Assembly (NCBI RefSeq): GCF_009765215.1
Contig: NZ_VLNV01000001.1
Location: 620,001-684,000 of the forward strand
DNA length: 64,000 nucleotides
Direction of reading: 5' to 3'
From: Lysobacter prati
GTDB taxonomy: Bacteria; Pseudomonadota; Gammaproteobacteria; Xanthomonadales; Xanthomonadaceae
Both the position numbers and the translations under genes were made by a program. This document shows positions 16,692-26,132 of the stretch, one piece after another. Below the pieces are notes generated by a model. The model did no database searches. It saw only the letters and a program-made list of their open reading frames with translations, and was not told the DNA's origin. Positions within the stretch are counted from its first letter, which is position 1, and each line of letters begins with the position of its first letter.

Positions 16692-17303
16692 ATGCGCATA
16701 ATCGATCCGAGCCCGTACCTCGGCGTCATGAGGGACATCAAGCATCGCGTCTTGGTGGTGCAGGCATTCCTTGATGGCACCGCGAGCGCGATCTATGTGC
16801 CGACTCAAGTGGAGTCGATGGTGCTTCAGATTCGCATGATCATGGAGCTCATTGCGCTCGGATCATTGGCCGCAAACAAGGAGGTTTTTGAAGCTCACAG
16901 CGTCAAGTTCACGCGCCACTGGGAGCCCTCCAAGATTCTGCGCGACGTCGGTCAGCTGAACCCTCGGTTCTATCCGCGCCCCTTCCGGACAGCACCCATG
17001 GGGCTCGACGGAGTAATCGACCATATACCGGTGGAAGGATTTTTGACGAAAGACGAACTGGTACAGATTCATGGTCGGTGCGGCGATCTACTCCATGCCA
17101 AAAACCCATTCGGCAAGGGCGCTGACTACGCCTGGTTCAGATCGATGGTCCCGCTCTGGCTCGAGAAGGTTGTCAAGCTGCTCAACAACCACGAAATCTA
17201 TTTGCTCGGTGACGAAACCATGTACGTCATTCAGATGTCAGTCGAGGGTTCTGACGATGTGCATATGACGACGCTCGAGCTTGTTCGTCGAGAGCGGCCT
17301 TAG
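16692..17303 (+). CDS. 203-aa hypothetical protein
   Basis: Start taken at the ATG 16692 (MRIIDPSPYLG), after which composition looks like coding; the frame is open upstream but overlaps the zinc-ribbon-like gene. A helical region VESMVLQIRMIMELIALGSL is followed by a conserved-looking block with RCGDLLHAKNPFGKGADY. No signal peptide or membrane helix. I do not recognise the family. Position inside the island next to nuclease-like genes leaves a defence accessory role open. Confidence 0.6.
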   Translation: MRIIDPSPYLGVMRDIKHRVLVVQAFLDGTASAIYVPTQVESMVLQIRMIMELIALGSLAANKEVFEAHSVKFTRHWEPSKILRDVGQLNPRFYPRPFRTAPMGLDGVIDHIPVEGFLTKDELVQIHGRCGDLLHAKNPFGKGADYAWFRSMVPLWLEKVVKLLNNHEIYLLGDETMYVIQMSVEGSDDVHMTTLELVRRERP

Positions 17304-17407
17304 TGCTGCGGCGCTGCACGGCCTTATCGAAGGCGCAGTGCGTCGGCCTGTTCGCCCGCGCGATACCGCACCCCTCGTAGTTCGTCGCCTGTGCGCTTCG
17401 AGATGAT

Positions 17408-18310
17408 CTACACAGCCTCGGCCTGTCGATGAATCGCAACCTGCTCGACATAGAACTTTCTGTAGAAGGCAGCATCGGATGGCGACCGCTGCTTACCATC
17501 GAGCTTCTCCAGGTGAAATGCGCAAGCGCCCGTGCCCATCCTGAGTAGCCTTGCCGCGCTGTTAGATAATTCAGCCGGGTCAACCGTGATGTCACAACGA
17601 TTCCATTCCTTGGCCATCGCGTTCAACTGCGGTGGCATGCCCGCTAGTAAAGCGAACAGTTTAAGGACCGACTCCAGTTTTTCCTCTTCGATGTCTCCTA
17701 GATTGTCCCGGAGAACAGAAAAGTTCTGGATTGTCAGTTCGATCTCAACAAGTAAGGCGCGAATGTATCGAGATCCCGCGTCCCGATGCAACAAGCGAAT
17801 CTCGGGAGGGGTGCCAGAGGGAGCAGTTCCGTACACCTTCGAGAAGAACGTGTGCCAATGGCGGTAGTCCGTGAACGCGGCGAGTTCGATTAGCCGGTGA
17901 TACACATCCACGAACATCGCGATGCCAACATTACGGAGCTGGCGACTGCGCGTTTTCTGTTGTCTCCTCCACAGCCAATAGGCACCTATGACTGCGCCAG
18001 CACCGGTCGCCAGAGTGACTGCAACGCCCGCCCAAGCGGCGGCGTTGGAATGCACCTCACGGAGGAGCGGGCCGCCATGCATTACTCCGAGCGTGGCTAC
18101 TGAGCCCACGACCGCCATTCCGGCCTGGGTGACAATATTCAGCCAGCTCTTCCTCAGCCATTCATAACAGCGCAGCAATCCTGTAGTCGCCTTGGAGTTG
18201 CGCCATCCTGCCGGCTCCTTCCTTGCTTGCCGGCCACCATTACGGTTAGCTCGACTCCGTCGTCGTATCACGCGATGTCCCCGCCCCCTGTGTCTTCGAT
18301 AGACTATCAA
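17408..18310 (-). CDS. hypothetical membrane protein, up to 300 aa
   Basis: Two hydrophobic stretches (WLNIVTQAGMAVVGSVATLG and AAWAGVAVTLATGAGAVIGA, residues about 56-115 of the longest frame) are followed by a cytoplasmic-looking helical domain of about 180 residues. The first 40 residues are Arg-rich and probably not translated; the longest frame begins at a TTG without a ribosome site, so the true start is likely within 18310-18190. No family recognised. It is divergent from the DUF4365 gene. Confidence 0.55.
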   Translation of the reverse strand: MIVYRRHRGRGHRVIRRRSRANRNGGRQARKEPAGWRNSKATTGLLRCYEWLRKSWLNIVTQAGMAVVGSVATLGVMHGGPLLREVHSNAAAWAGVAVTLATGAGAVIGAYWLWRRQQKTRSRQLRNVGIAMFVDVYHRLIELAAFTDYRHWHTFFSKVYGTAPSGTPPEIRLLHRDAGSRYIRALLVEIELTIQNFSVLRDNLGDIEEEKLESVLKLFALLAGMPPQLNAMAKEWNRCDITVDPAELSNSAARLLRMGTGACAFHLEKLDGKQRSPSDAAFYRKFYVEQVAIHRQAEAV

Positions 18311-18605
18311 ATGCTCGTAACTGAATGATCGAGTTGGCTGACGATACTTTCGTAGTCAGAGACCTGTTCGGCGACGATTGCGCTAGTCGCGGGAAGCGCG
18401 GTTCTAGTAGGGGCTAGTTCCCTAGACCTCCCCTGCTCCGTGCGAAGCTCTTGTTGCTTGTCCAGCCTGCGCAGCTAGGTGGCGTCGTCCACGCGGCAGC
18501 GGGAGAGACCGCGCTCCTCCTAACCTGGGTGACAACCCTGCAGCAATGCGAACTGGAGTGTTAACGTTTCGCAGGCCCCTCAACAACTTTAGGCTCTCGA
18601 CCCGA

Positions 18606-20165
18606 ATGAACTTCCCCAACAGCCATCGGACTGGCGCCTTGGCCGAAATCGACATCGAACGCCTGTTTATGTCGTGGCGCTGGAACGTGGGGCAAGACCG
18701 GATCGATGTTGGGTACGACCTGTGTGTGACGCCGGATCGCGCAAAGTACCAAGGCGCCCGATTCCTGGTGCAAGTCAAAGGTACGGCCCAGAAGAAGCGC
18801 AAGGGCGTTGTCGTCGCGCCGGTATCCAAGGCTCGTTTGCGCCAATACGCATCGGATGTACTCCCGGTGTTCATCGTCAGGGCCATGCCAGGTGGCGAGT
18901 TCTATTGGCTTCACGCCCAGGCGTGGGCCGAGTCGAACCAAGACCGCTTGCGAGGCTCGGGAACTGCTGGGGTTCGCTTTGACGTCTCCCACGCCTTGGC
19001 GCACCGTGATGCGTTCGAAGCGTACTTAGAGAAGGTGCTGCCAGGCCGCCTCCATGAAACGCCTGGCGGTTTGTCCGATCTCGCCGCGGAGAGTCGCTTT
19101 CTCAACTCGTTGGATCCCCGCCTAAAAGTGCGCCTGAGTGTGCGGGAGAACACTAAGACCCATGAGGTCTTCGCTACTTCTGAGGACGTGGCGAGTCAGT
19201 TCACTTTTTCCCCTCTGCGCTCACCGGAGAACCTGGAGAGACTTCGCGACGCTGTTGAGTATGGGCTGCCGCGCGCTATCGAAGTGGAGAATTTCCAGCT
19301 GACCGGATCGCCTTTGTTTTCGGAGATCGGAGCCAGTGGCGTCAACTGGGGGACGCTGACAATCGGTCAAGCTTCGAGACAACCCGGCACGGTCCGCCTA
19401 TACCCGGGTCGGAGGTACTCCATCAGCGCGGCGGAACTAGCGCTGGATGCCGATCTATTCAACGGTCAGAAAGGCGCCGCCATTATCAATGAGATGCGCG
19501 AAAGCGTTATCGACTTGAGCATCAGACTCGTGCCCTATCAGGCGGGTGGTAAAGCGACCGTCAGCATGGGCCTCCGCCCTGCCCTACTCGCCGACCGCCC
19601 ACTCCAACATATCGATGCCCTGAGGCCACTTGCGGTCTGGACCGAGCAGGTGGCAGCGCAAGGGTCCATGTTCATTGAATTGGCATTCAACCACGGACGA
19701 GCTCCGCTTGCAGCGTCCGACGAAGGGGTGAACAAGCTGCGACCATTCCTGCATTGGGCACGAACGCTGAGCCGGCTCCACTTGGTTGCCAAAGCCCTCG
19801 ACTCGAGCATCGCGCTTCCGCTTGAGTTCGAACTATCGGCTGAGGACGTCGGCGACATCGATCTGGCCTACATGCTCCTGAAAGGCGAGCGGCGAGCCAT
19901 CGATCTGGGTCCAATCGAATTTGAGCCCGACCGACCTATCGGATCTGCCGGCAACACCTTTTTCTGTACAACGACGCTGGCGTTCGCGATTCTTGGTTGG
20001 CCCTTGGGCCACATCCCCGTCGCAATTGAACTAGCCAACTACAGCCTCGAAGAGGTAGCTAATTCCAGCAGGATGCGACTCACTAAGGGCGAAACGGGCC
20101 AGGCCTGGATCTCCTATGCGGAGAGTCATACCTCGGAATTCTCGGTGACGCGCCACGCCACGTGA
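18606..20165 (+). CDS. DUF4365-domain nuclease-like protein, 519 aa
   Basis: The N-terminal 150 residues match the DUF4365 pattern: GALAEIDIERLFMSWRWNV, then DVGYDL and FLVQVKGT, an E-D-QxK series typical of restriction-endonuclease folds. DUF4365 proteins occur in many defence islands. The remaining 350 residues are beta-rich and of unknown type, perhaps for recognition or regulation. Start placed at ATG 18606; a 60-base upstream extension is also open and neither start has a strong ribosome site. Confidence 0.65.
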   Translation: MNFPNSHRTGALAEIDIERLFMSWRWNVGQDRIDVGYDLCVTPDRAKYQGARFLVQVKGTAQKKRKGVVVAPVSKARLRQYASDVLPVFIVRAMPGGEFYWLHAQAWAESNQDRLRGSGTAGVRFDVSHALAHRDAFEAYLEKVLPGRLHETPGGLSDLAAESRFLNSLDPRLKVRLSVRENTKTHEVFATSEDVASQFTFSPLRSPENLERLRDAVEYGLPRAIEVENFQLTGSPLFSEIGASGVNWGTLTIGQASRQPGTVRLYPGRRYSISAAELALDADLFNGQKGAAIINEMRESVIDLSIRLVPYQAGGKATVSMGLRPALLADRPLQHIDALRPLAVWTEQVAAQGSMFIELAFNHGRAPLAASDEGVNKLRPFLHWARTLSRLHLVAKALDSSIALPLEFELSAEDVGDIDLAYMLLKGERRAIDLGPIEFEPDRPIGSAGNTFFCTTTLAFAILGWPLGHIPVAIELANYSLEEVANSSRMRLTKGETGQAWISYAESHTSEFSVTRHAT

Positions 20166-20367
20166 GTAGGCCCTGGGGCCTGTGTCGCTGACTTCTGGTG
20201 CTTCCTCGACGTGGACCTGGCGCCTACCGCACCGATCAGCAGGTGCCGCCACACCGAGCCCGTCAGGCGGCCACGCAACCGTGTCGCGCCTTCCTCGGCG
20301 ATTGCTCCGCTCAACGGAGTGGCGCGCATCTGCCGACTACCTCAAGGGAGATTCCTCGCGGTGACAC

Positions 20368-20838
20368 TCAGTCGCCAAGCCACGTCATATTGACCGTAGG
20401 AGGCCGACCCTCCCGGGTTTCCAGCTCGACAATGGCCCCGTGTCGGTAGCCGTACTGCTCGCGGAATGCCGAAACACGCGCGCGATCGCACCCGCGGTCA
20501 ATTGGATTGCTCGACTTCTTGAGTTCGGCCACTAGGAGATTGGGACCGGCCGCCCCCCGCCTGTGAACTATGAGGTCTGGCGTCACATAGGCACGTCCAT
20601 CGAGACTGCGCCGATTTGCGCATATTTCATCGAGCCCAAGTTGCTTAGGAGCCCGCTCGGCGCCATCCCGGTTGTACTCCACATCGACCGACCATTCGGG
20701 CAGCACTAGCTGCAAGTGATGCGCCAGTCGCGCGGCCAGGCAGCGTTCGCTGACATTCTGTTCGAACAGGTGTGCATCATGACGCCTCAGTAGATCTAGA
20801 GCATGTTCGACAAGGGGCTGCAATGCGGCTCGGTTCAT
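20368..20838 (-). CDS. small PD-(D/E)XK nuclease-like protein, 156 aa
   Basis: ATG 20838 has GGAGAA 5 bases upstream, preferred over the ATG seven codons earlier. VSERCLAARLAHHLQ, then TPDLIVHRR and NLLVAELKKS give the E, D and E-x-K pattern of PD-(D/E)XK enzymes. It stands alone between the DUF4365 gene, which converges on it, and the helicase gene. A DNA or RNA nuclease within the defence island is a fair guess. Confidence 0.6.
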   Translation of the reverse strand: MNRAALQPLVEHALDLLRRHDAHLFEQNVSERCLAARLAHHLQLVLPEWSVDVEYNRDGAERAPKQLGLDEICANRRSLDGRAYVTPDLIVHRRGAAGPNLLVAELKKSSNPIDRGCDRARVSAFREQYGYRHGAIVELETREGRPPTVNMTWLGD

Positions 20839-20926
20839 AGTTTCTCCGATGGGATGCACTGAAATGGCTGCGCCCCGCTTCGCTGGTCAAGCACTGACAA
20901 GAATCGCGCCCATGGAAAGGGAACAG

Positions 20927-23900
20927 CTAGAAGACGACTTCCTCTTCATGGAAGCGCAGGTGAGCTTGCACGCGAGAAAGGATTTCCCGATGGCGATTCG
21001 CGAAGTTGATCTTCTGTGGTCTGTCAAAGCCACGGCGGGCGGCGTTTGCGAGGCAGTCGAGCACCTCCATTGAGAGGTCGTCTTGATGCTCGAACGGCTC
21101 CAGCTTGGACGCAGTCAACGAGATCAATCCCATCGCATAAGAGATCCCGCGCGGCATGACTGTGCCGATAAATTCGCGGGCGCGCGGGCATGCTCGCTGC
21201 GTATCAGAACCGCCAACTGGCCTTCCTCCTAAAAGCTTCTCAATCTCCGCCACCGGCAGTCCATGAATCCAAGCTTCAATGGCGGGTGTTAGTTGGTTCA
21301 GGCATTCTCCCTCCAAAGGGGACTCCTTCTCAATCCCAAGCGAAGCGTTTACTGACCTAGCTACATCGCCAAGCAACCAATCAAGCGCTTCAGGGTCCTC
21401 ACTCAGCCATCCAAGGGCCCACTTGATCCAGTCAAAGACGGAGTTAGGGAGCGAGCCAAGATCCATTGAGATTCTGTGGCGCAAGCGAACCAAGAGGTCC
21501 ATGGGCAAGCCACTTTGGGAGGCGAGCGTCGCCACTGCATTGTCAGAGTCTTCAGGCGTCGCCCTTGCAATTGCCCCTTTGAGGGTGGCCACCCTACTCT
21601 CGAACTGTTGTTCCAGCCCACGCTGTCTTGCAGAGAATGCGGCAAACGACTTCCGGATATCAAACAACGATTCCTCTGCTTCCTGGCTGTCGTCTGACGC
21701 ACGAAGGGCGGCCATTCGGTTGATGACGTAATGCACATCGTCATCCTTGAACTCGCCGGCGGCTATTCGGTCGAGAATGGATTCAAGAGGATCGTTTATC
21801 GTTACGCATCGATCGTCTTCCGGAAGGATCGCTTGAAGCTTCGTCGCGACAGCCTTCGGAAGGCTGGTTCGGCTGGTCATCTCAAGGACAGGATCTGGAA
21901 CCAACAAAACGACGCCATTTGCCAGGTGCCCCGCCCTTCCAGCGCGAGCTGCAGCGTTCAGAATCTCGTGCGCCTCGAGTTCACTTCTACGCGAGTCAGC
22001 GTCCGTGCGCTTGTCGCCCGCCAATATCGCGAGCTGGGCAGGAAGGTTTAGCCCTTGCGCCAAAGTCGGCGTCGCAACAATGACGCTGGCGCCATCCTTC
22101 CTCTGGTACATCCGTTCTGCCAAGTCCCTTTCCAAGCGCAGCATTGATCCGTTGTGCGGAACTGCGGCGGTCGGTCCACTTAGCAAAGAATGGTCCAGCG
22201 ATCCAAGCTCAACAGCGAGTGCCTCCCAACGGGGCTTCTCATCCTCTGTCGCCTCCACATTACTGGGGAGCTGCGCGGATATTTCTCTCGCTGTAGAGAC
22301 GGCATGGGACTTGTTGTTCACCAAGACAATTGTCTTTAGACCATTCTTGGCAGCATCTGCCGCAATTGTTGCCGAAACCGAATTCACATTCGGAAGCAGC
22401 TTCAGCTGCTTTCCATTGAGCTTTCCTCGTAGGCCAACCTCTCGCGACAAAAGCGGGGAGACCGAGAACTGATGCTTGTTTCCCTGCGGGTCAAGCCAAT
22501 TGTGCTGGAGACCCCAGATGGCGTTCGGGCGAGCGCGAAGCACCGCGGTCGCGGGCGAGCGCAAGTCTTTCGCCTTCTTTCCTTTCTGACTATCAAGCTT
22601 TGATTGGACGGCCTTTGCAGCGGTGACAACGTTCTCTAGATCCTTCTTGTCGAAGGCCACCACCCCTCGAGCTTGTCGACTAGGTTTCCATAGTAGGTCC
22701 ACACTGATGCAAGGCCGACTTGTGAGCTCCTGCACCCAATCAGCGAACCTGGGCCCATTCTGGAGCATCGCAGACAAGAATAGGTAGTCGGCCTCGGGAG
22801 CTGCTTTGTTGAATGCAAGCACGCAAAGCATCCCGTCAATCGCCCTTCGCAATTTTCCACCGGACGGGCTCAAAAGGTGGCACTCGTCGAAAACAAGCAG
22901 ACCGACATCCGCGAACCTACTCGGCGAGTAGCACAAGCTGGCCAAGCAGCTTTCGGGAGTCATTACTTCAATGGTCGACGACGGGGACTCCTCTGTTTCT
23001 GGAAGGTCGAAGTCAGACGATATCTGCGCGCCGATGATGTCTCTGGGGAACATGGCCTTGAGGTCGTCGATGAGTTGCTCGACGAGCGCGTGGGTGGGGG
23101 CAAGAAAAACTACGCGCTTCTGCGTAGCCAGCACCGCCGCGATCTTCAATCCCGAAACCGTCGTCTTGCCGGCACCGGTTGGCAGTACAAGTACGGACGA
23201 AATGCCGCAATGGTGGAAACCCCTTTCAATGAATGCCCTATGATTTGGCCAGATGTATGGAAACTTCTTGGCTCGATGCGCGACCCATCGTTGCCATAGC
23301 GCTGGATCCGCTCCATCTGGGGGAGGCACGTTGGCGATGCCTCCGCTGCTTAGTGCATCGTGCGCGCACAGCAACAGCGAAGCTAGATGCCTTGGCCCCG
23401 GGTAGCTGCCTATGGATCTGATGAGACTCGCATCTGCATTCTCTTTCGGGCTTGATGCGAGCTCGACGACAGATAGAAACGAATCTCGCGCACTACGAAG
23501 TGCAAAGGCGAAGTTGAGTTGATCGCTTGCCATCAATGCGCCAGCCAGAGCTGATATACCGCCTGCCAGTTCGCTCAACAGAAGCTGCAGCGCAGTTGCT
23601 TCCAGGCCGTCTCCTTCGCTTTTGGCAGCAACGCGTGGAGAAATTCCCCGCCTGATGATGCTACGCAATCTGCCAGCAGCAAGGTCCTTGATTGATTCGA
23701 CCAGAAGGCTGGAGGACAGAGTGTCATGGGGCGACACGATGATTCGTTCGGACGCCTCCGCCGCATCGGCGAACTGCTCGGCGCAAAGAAAGAGAATCGC
23801 GGCAGACAACGCGGGATCCAGTCCGTCACGCGTGATGTTTGCTGGGCGCGTGGATTCAGCGAAATTCTTGTCGTCGCGGCGCGCGATGATCTGCTGAGCT

Positions 23901-24163
23901 GTGGCGGCCACAAAGGCGGCCGATCGCCTAGCAACCGGCTCATTCGACATCGAGGCGACCAGTTCGTAAGCGTCGGCAATTCGGTCTAATGGCCACTCGC
24001 CGGGCGAAGCGCCGCCCGAACGCTGCAGGCCGCCAAGGCGCTCAGAGACAAGTTGAGAGTAGTGTTGGGTGAGGAGTTGCGGAATTTCGGATGCTTTGAG
24101 GCCGGGCATCTCGGGCGCCGACCCAAGAAGCGTGGAGGTTTCGGGGTCAAACACTACTCGCAT
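20927..24163 (-). CDS. DExH-box helicase of a two-gene defence module (HamB/AbpB-like)
   Basis: 1078 aa. Motif I LPTGAGKTT near residue 327, motif II VFDECHLL near 424, a LSAM motif III, GLNLPAQ and NAAARAGRAGH near 738 (motif VI) give a superfamily 2, Ski2-like helicase core between an N-terminal helical region and a C-terminal helical domain of about 300 residues. It overlaps the preceding nuclease-like gene by 17 bases. Order (nuclease then helicase), sizes and coupling resemble Hachiman HamAB or AbpAB, where the helicase senses aberrant DNA and releases the nuclease. Assignment to that system is inference from motif and layout; sequence identity was not tested. Confidence 0.7.
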   Translation of the reverse strand: MRVVFDPETSTLLGSAPEMPGLKASEIPQLLTQHYSQLVSERLGGLQRSGGASPGEWPLDRIADAYELVASMSNEPVARRSAAFVAATAQQIIARRDDKNFAESTRPANITRDGLDPALSAAILFLCAEQFADAAEASERIIVSPHDTLSSSLLVESIKDLAAGRLRSIIRRGISPRVAAKSEGDGLEATALQLLLSELAGGISALAGALMASDQLNFAFALRSARDSFLSVVELASSPKENADASLIRSIGSYPGPRHLASLLLCAHDALSSGGIANVPPPDGADPALWQRWVAHRAKKFPYIWPNHRAFIERGFHHCGISSVLVLPTGAGKTTVSGLKIAAVLATQKRVVFLAPTHALVEQLIDDLKAMFPRDIIGAQISSDFDLPETEESPSSTIEVMTPESCLASLCYSPSRFADVGLLVFDECHLLSPSGGKLRRAIDGMLCVLAFNKAAPEADYLFLSAMLQNGPRFADWVQELTSRPCISVDLLWKPSRQARGVVAFDKKDLENVVTAAKAVQSKLDSQKGKKAKDLRSPATAVLRARPNAIWGLQHNWLDPQGNKHQFSVSPLLSREVGLRGKLNGKQLKLLPNVNSVSATIAADAAKNGLKTIVLVNNKSHAVSTAREISAQLPSNVEATEDEKPRWEALAVELGSLDHSLLSGPTAAVPHNGSMLRLERDLAERMYQRKDGASVIVATPTLAQGLNLPAQLAILAGDKRTDADSRRSELEAHEILNAAARAGRAGHLANGVVLLVPDPVLEMTSRTSLPKAVATKLQAILPEDDRCVTINDPLESILDRIAAGEFKDDDVHYVINRMAALRASDDSQEAEESLFDIRKSFAAFSARQRGLEQQFESRVATLKGAIARATPEDSDNAVATLASQSGLPMDLLVRLRHRISMDLGSLPNSVFDWIKWALGWLSEDPEALDWLLGDVARSVNASLGIEKESPLEGECLNQLTPAIEAWIHGLPVAEIEKLLGGRPVGGSDTQRACPRAREFIGTVMPRGISYAMGLISLTASKLEPFEHQDDLSMEVLDCLANAARRGFDRPQKINFANRHREILSRVQAHLRFHEEEVVF

Positions 24164-24983
24164 CCTTCTTCAGCTGGTCAAGGTACTCGACGGCGTCTGC
24201 AGCGATAGACGCGAACCAGGGGCGCATTTCTTTCCCGGTGACAAAGCAGGCAGCGATCCTTTGAGAAGGATCGATTCCTTGCAGCTCCTCGTACCGAGCG
24301 AAAAGATGCTTTCGCCGATCCTCGGAATCAAACTCATCTGAGATCGAGAAAGCCGATCTGTAGCTTCGAAGCGCGATGTCAGTAACCTTCGCGGAAGCTA
24401 CTGCCGAGTTCGCGAGGTTTCCACCTGCCTTCTGAATCAGCTCAGCGGCGCATGCAACAAGCTCTGCACTTCGCCTGTGCTCATGGCGATCCTTGAACGC
24501 AGGCAGCACCTTTTGAAGGAAGGTTCCCCTAGGGTCGTCTGTGCATTTGTCTTCGAAGATTGTCGCCTGCAGGATTTCCCTGCTTTCCGGGTGGAGACGC
24601 AGCTGCAGGCCGTCGATGCCCTGGGAGGTGGACGACACATGTGGGTCTTTCAGGACGGTGTCTTTGTCTGCGCCTTGGCGTGCGGCCACCCATGAAATAA
24701 CTTCGAAGATGAACCCGTCGCGCTGCCATCGAGGATAACCTTTGCGGGGGGCACTGGGTGGCTCCTCGACGGTCAGCTTCACTATCGCCTCATCGCAAAG
24801 CTGCTGCAGCGTAAATGCTGGAGTTGCTGGTGCGAGTACTTCTATGATGTGCGCGGCTTGAGCGGCTTGTCCCATTGCGACTATGGCGATGAGTTTTGCA
24901 AGTTGCGCGTGGTCTGCAACTTCCCATTTGCTTCCGATGCAATGCTCGCTAACTGGAACTACTTGGATCTCGAGGGCATCCAT
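24147..24983 (-). CDS. HamA/AbpA-like nuclease subunit, about 278 aa
   Basis: Using the ATG at 24983, D124 in GIDGLQL and E144/K146 in FEDKCT make a D...ExK nuclease centre of the PD-(D/E)XK or Cap4-type fold. The flanking RDGFIFEVISWVAARQ and RRSAELVACAAELIQ are helical. In Hachiman, HamA carries an ExK pair at almost the same distance from the N-terminus. The frame is open 40 codons upstream, but that part looks non-coding. A 16-bp palindrome lies 28 bases upstream of the start. Probable partner of the helicase. Confidence 0.6.
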   Translation of the reverse strand: MDALEIQVVPVSEHCIGSKWEVADHAQLAKLIAIVAMGQAAQAAHIIEVLAPATPAFTLQQLCDEAIVKLTVEEPPSAPRKGYPRWQRDGFIFEVISWVAARQGADKDTVLKDPHVSSTSQGIDGLQLRLHPESREILQATIFEDKCTDDPRGTFLQKVLPAFKDRHEHRRSAELVACAAELIQKAGGNLANSAVASAKVTDIALRSYRSAFSISDEFDSEDRRKHLFARYEELQGIDPSQRIAACFVTGKEMRPWFASIAADAVEYLDQLKKDASSV

Positions 24984-25010
24984 TCGACGCTCAGGTTGGC
25001 GTTGGAGTTG

Positions 25011-25026
25011 GCCGACACGTGTCGGC
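25011..25026. promoter_or_regulatory. 16-bp perfect palindrome upstream of the helicase/nuclease operon
   Basis: GCCGACACGTGTCGGC is fully self-complementary. Its right edge in minus-strand sense is 28 bases before the start codon of the nuclease-like gene, a position suited to an operator. The regulator that would bind is not obvious in the window. Confidence 0.5.
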
Positions 25027-25198
25027 ACACTTCGGAGTTCCGGACGCGTCCTGGCGTCTGGGCTCCGCTCTCGGATTATGATGCGTTCGAGGAGGTTTCG
25101 CACTGCGCTGCATCGTTGGCCCCGCAGTGTGGGTGGCAGATCGAAGGCCTAAGCGGATCTTGATTCTGAAAGCTTCGCTGACCGCCATCTCGGTTTGG

Positions 25199-26054
25199 CT
25201 AGGATGAGACTCTTTGCGCCTTGGAGGTTCTTTTACTGCTTGGGGAGCGAGGTTGAGTTTTTGGGGTGGCCGCTGCTATCGCGAGTGCACTTAGCCGTCC
25301 TGTTTGCTCCGCGATTCTGCGTTCGGCGACCAGTAATACGCGCTGCAATGTTTGCTCTCGGCGCTGACTGGCTTTCGAGACTGCGGCAGTCTCGGCTTTG
25401 GAGGTTCTTGTCTCTTGCCGGGCTCGGTCGATTGCTCGGCGAGCGCGGTCTTCCAGCGCCTGGATTGGCCCCCCCACTCTGCCCGCTCGACTTGTGCTTC
25501 GGCCAGGCGAGCAGCCAGTTCCGCGCGTAACTCTGCCAACCCTACGTCGTGCTGTGTCGCCCGCACTTGTGCCGCGTCGCGCTGCGCGCGCGTGTCGCCA
25601 AGTTCCTGTGCCTGCAGTGCCAGGAGCCGCTCCAGGTCTGCCAAGCGCTGGCCAGCCAGCGCCGCTGCCGCACTGGCGTCGGCAGCTTCGGACTGGGCTT
25701 GCGCGAGCGCGGCCGCTTGCTGCTCGGATTCGTCATGCAGGACTTGCATGACGCTCGCCAGGGCGGCGCGCTAGGCCGGACCTCCTGCTCCGCCGCGGTG
25801 CGGCCGGCATTGACGGCCTGCTCCCAGAGCTGGGCAAAGGCGCCAGCCACCGCTGCCGGCAGGCCCGGCAACGCCGCGTGCCCCGCCAAGCGTTTGGCTG
25901 AGGCGTCCCACCAGACCTCGAGCAACTGCCCGACCCGCGCCGGGCTGCCGCGGCCGAGCTCGGTGCTCACGCGTTCGACGGTCGGTCGCTCGCCGCGGGC
26001 CAGGACCCGGTCGGCAGCGGCGAAGACCTCGGTTTCGGGCAGGCCTTCGGGCAT
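25199..26054 (-). pseudogene. kfrA: kfrA-like gene broken by two frameshifts
   Basis: The ATG at 26054 follows GAGGAG and opens a KfrA N-terminal DNA-binding domain (ETEVFAAADRVLARGERPTV, then SPARVGQLLEVWW). The usual long coiled coil continues in a second frame from about 25760 (VLHDESEQQAAALAQAQSEA and on) and in a third frame below about 25475 (IQALEDRARRAIDRARQE and on). The first break is near a CTAG at about 25772. The second is a run of seven G on the coding strand (25469-25475), where eight would restore the frame. KfrA is a plasmid/island repressor with a filament-forming tail. The N-terminal domain alone might still bind DNA. Confidence 0.75.
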
Positions 26055-26075
26055 CGGGCAGGCTCCTCGGAATTA

Positions 26076-26102
26076 GGTACGATAAGGGCAGATTATCCGA
26101 CC
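26076..26102. promoter_or_regulatory. 27-bp dyad between kfrA remnant and integrase
   Basis: GGT-N2-GATAA-N7-TTATC-N2-ACC is symmetric about position 26089. It sits in the 78-base gap between the divergent kfrA-like gene and the integrase, where KfrA-type proteins bind to control their own and neighbouring promoters. Confidence 0.5.
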
Positions 26103-26132
26103 TGCTCGGCCGACCTCCGCGGAAAACATACG

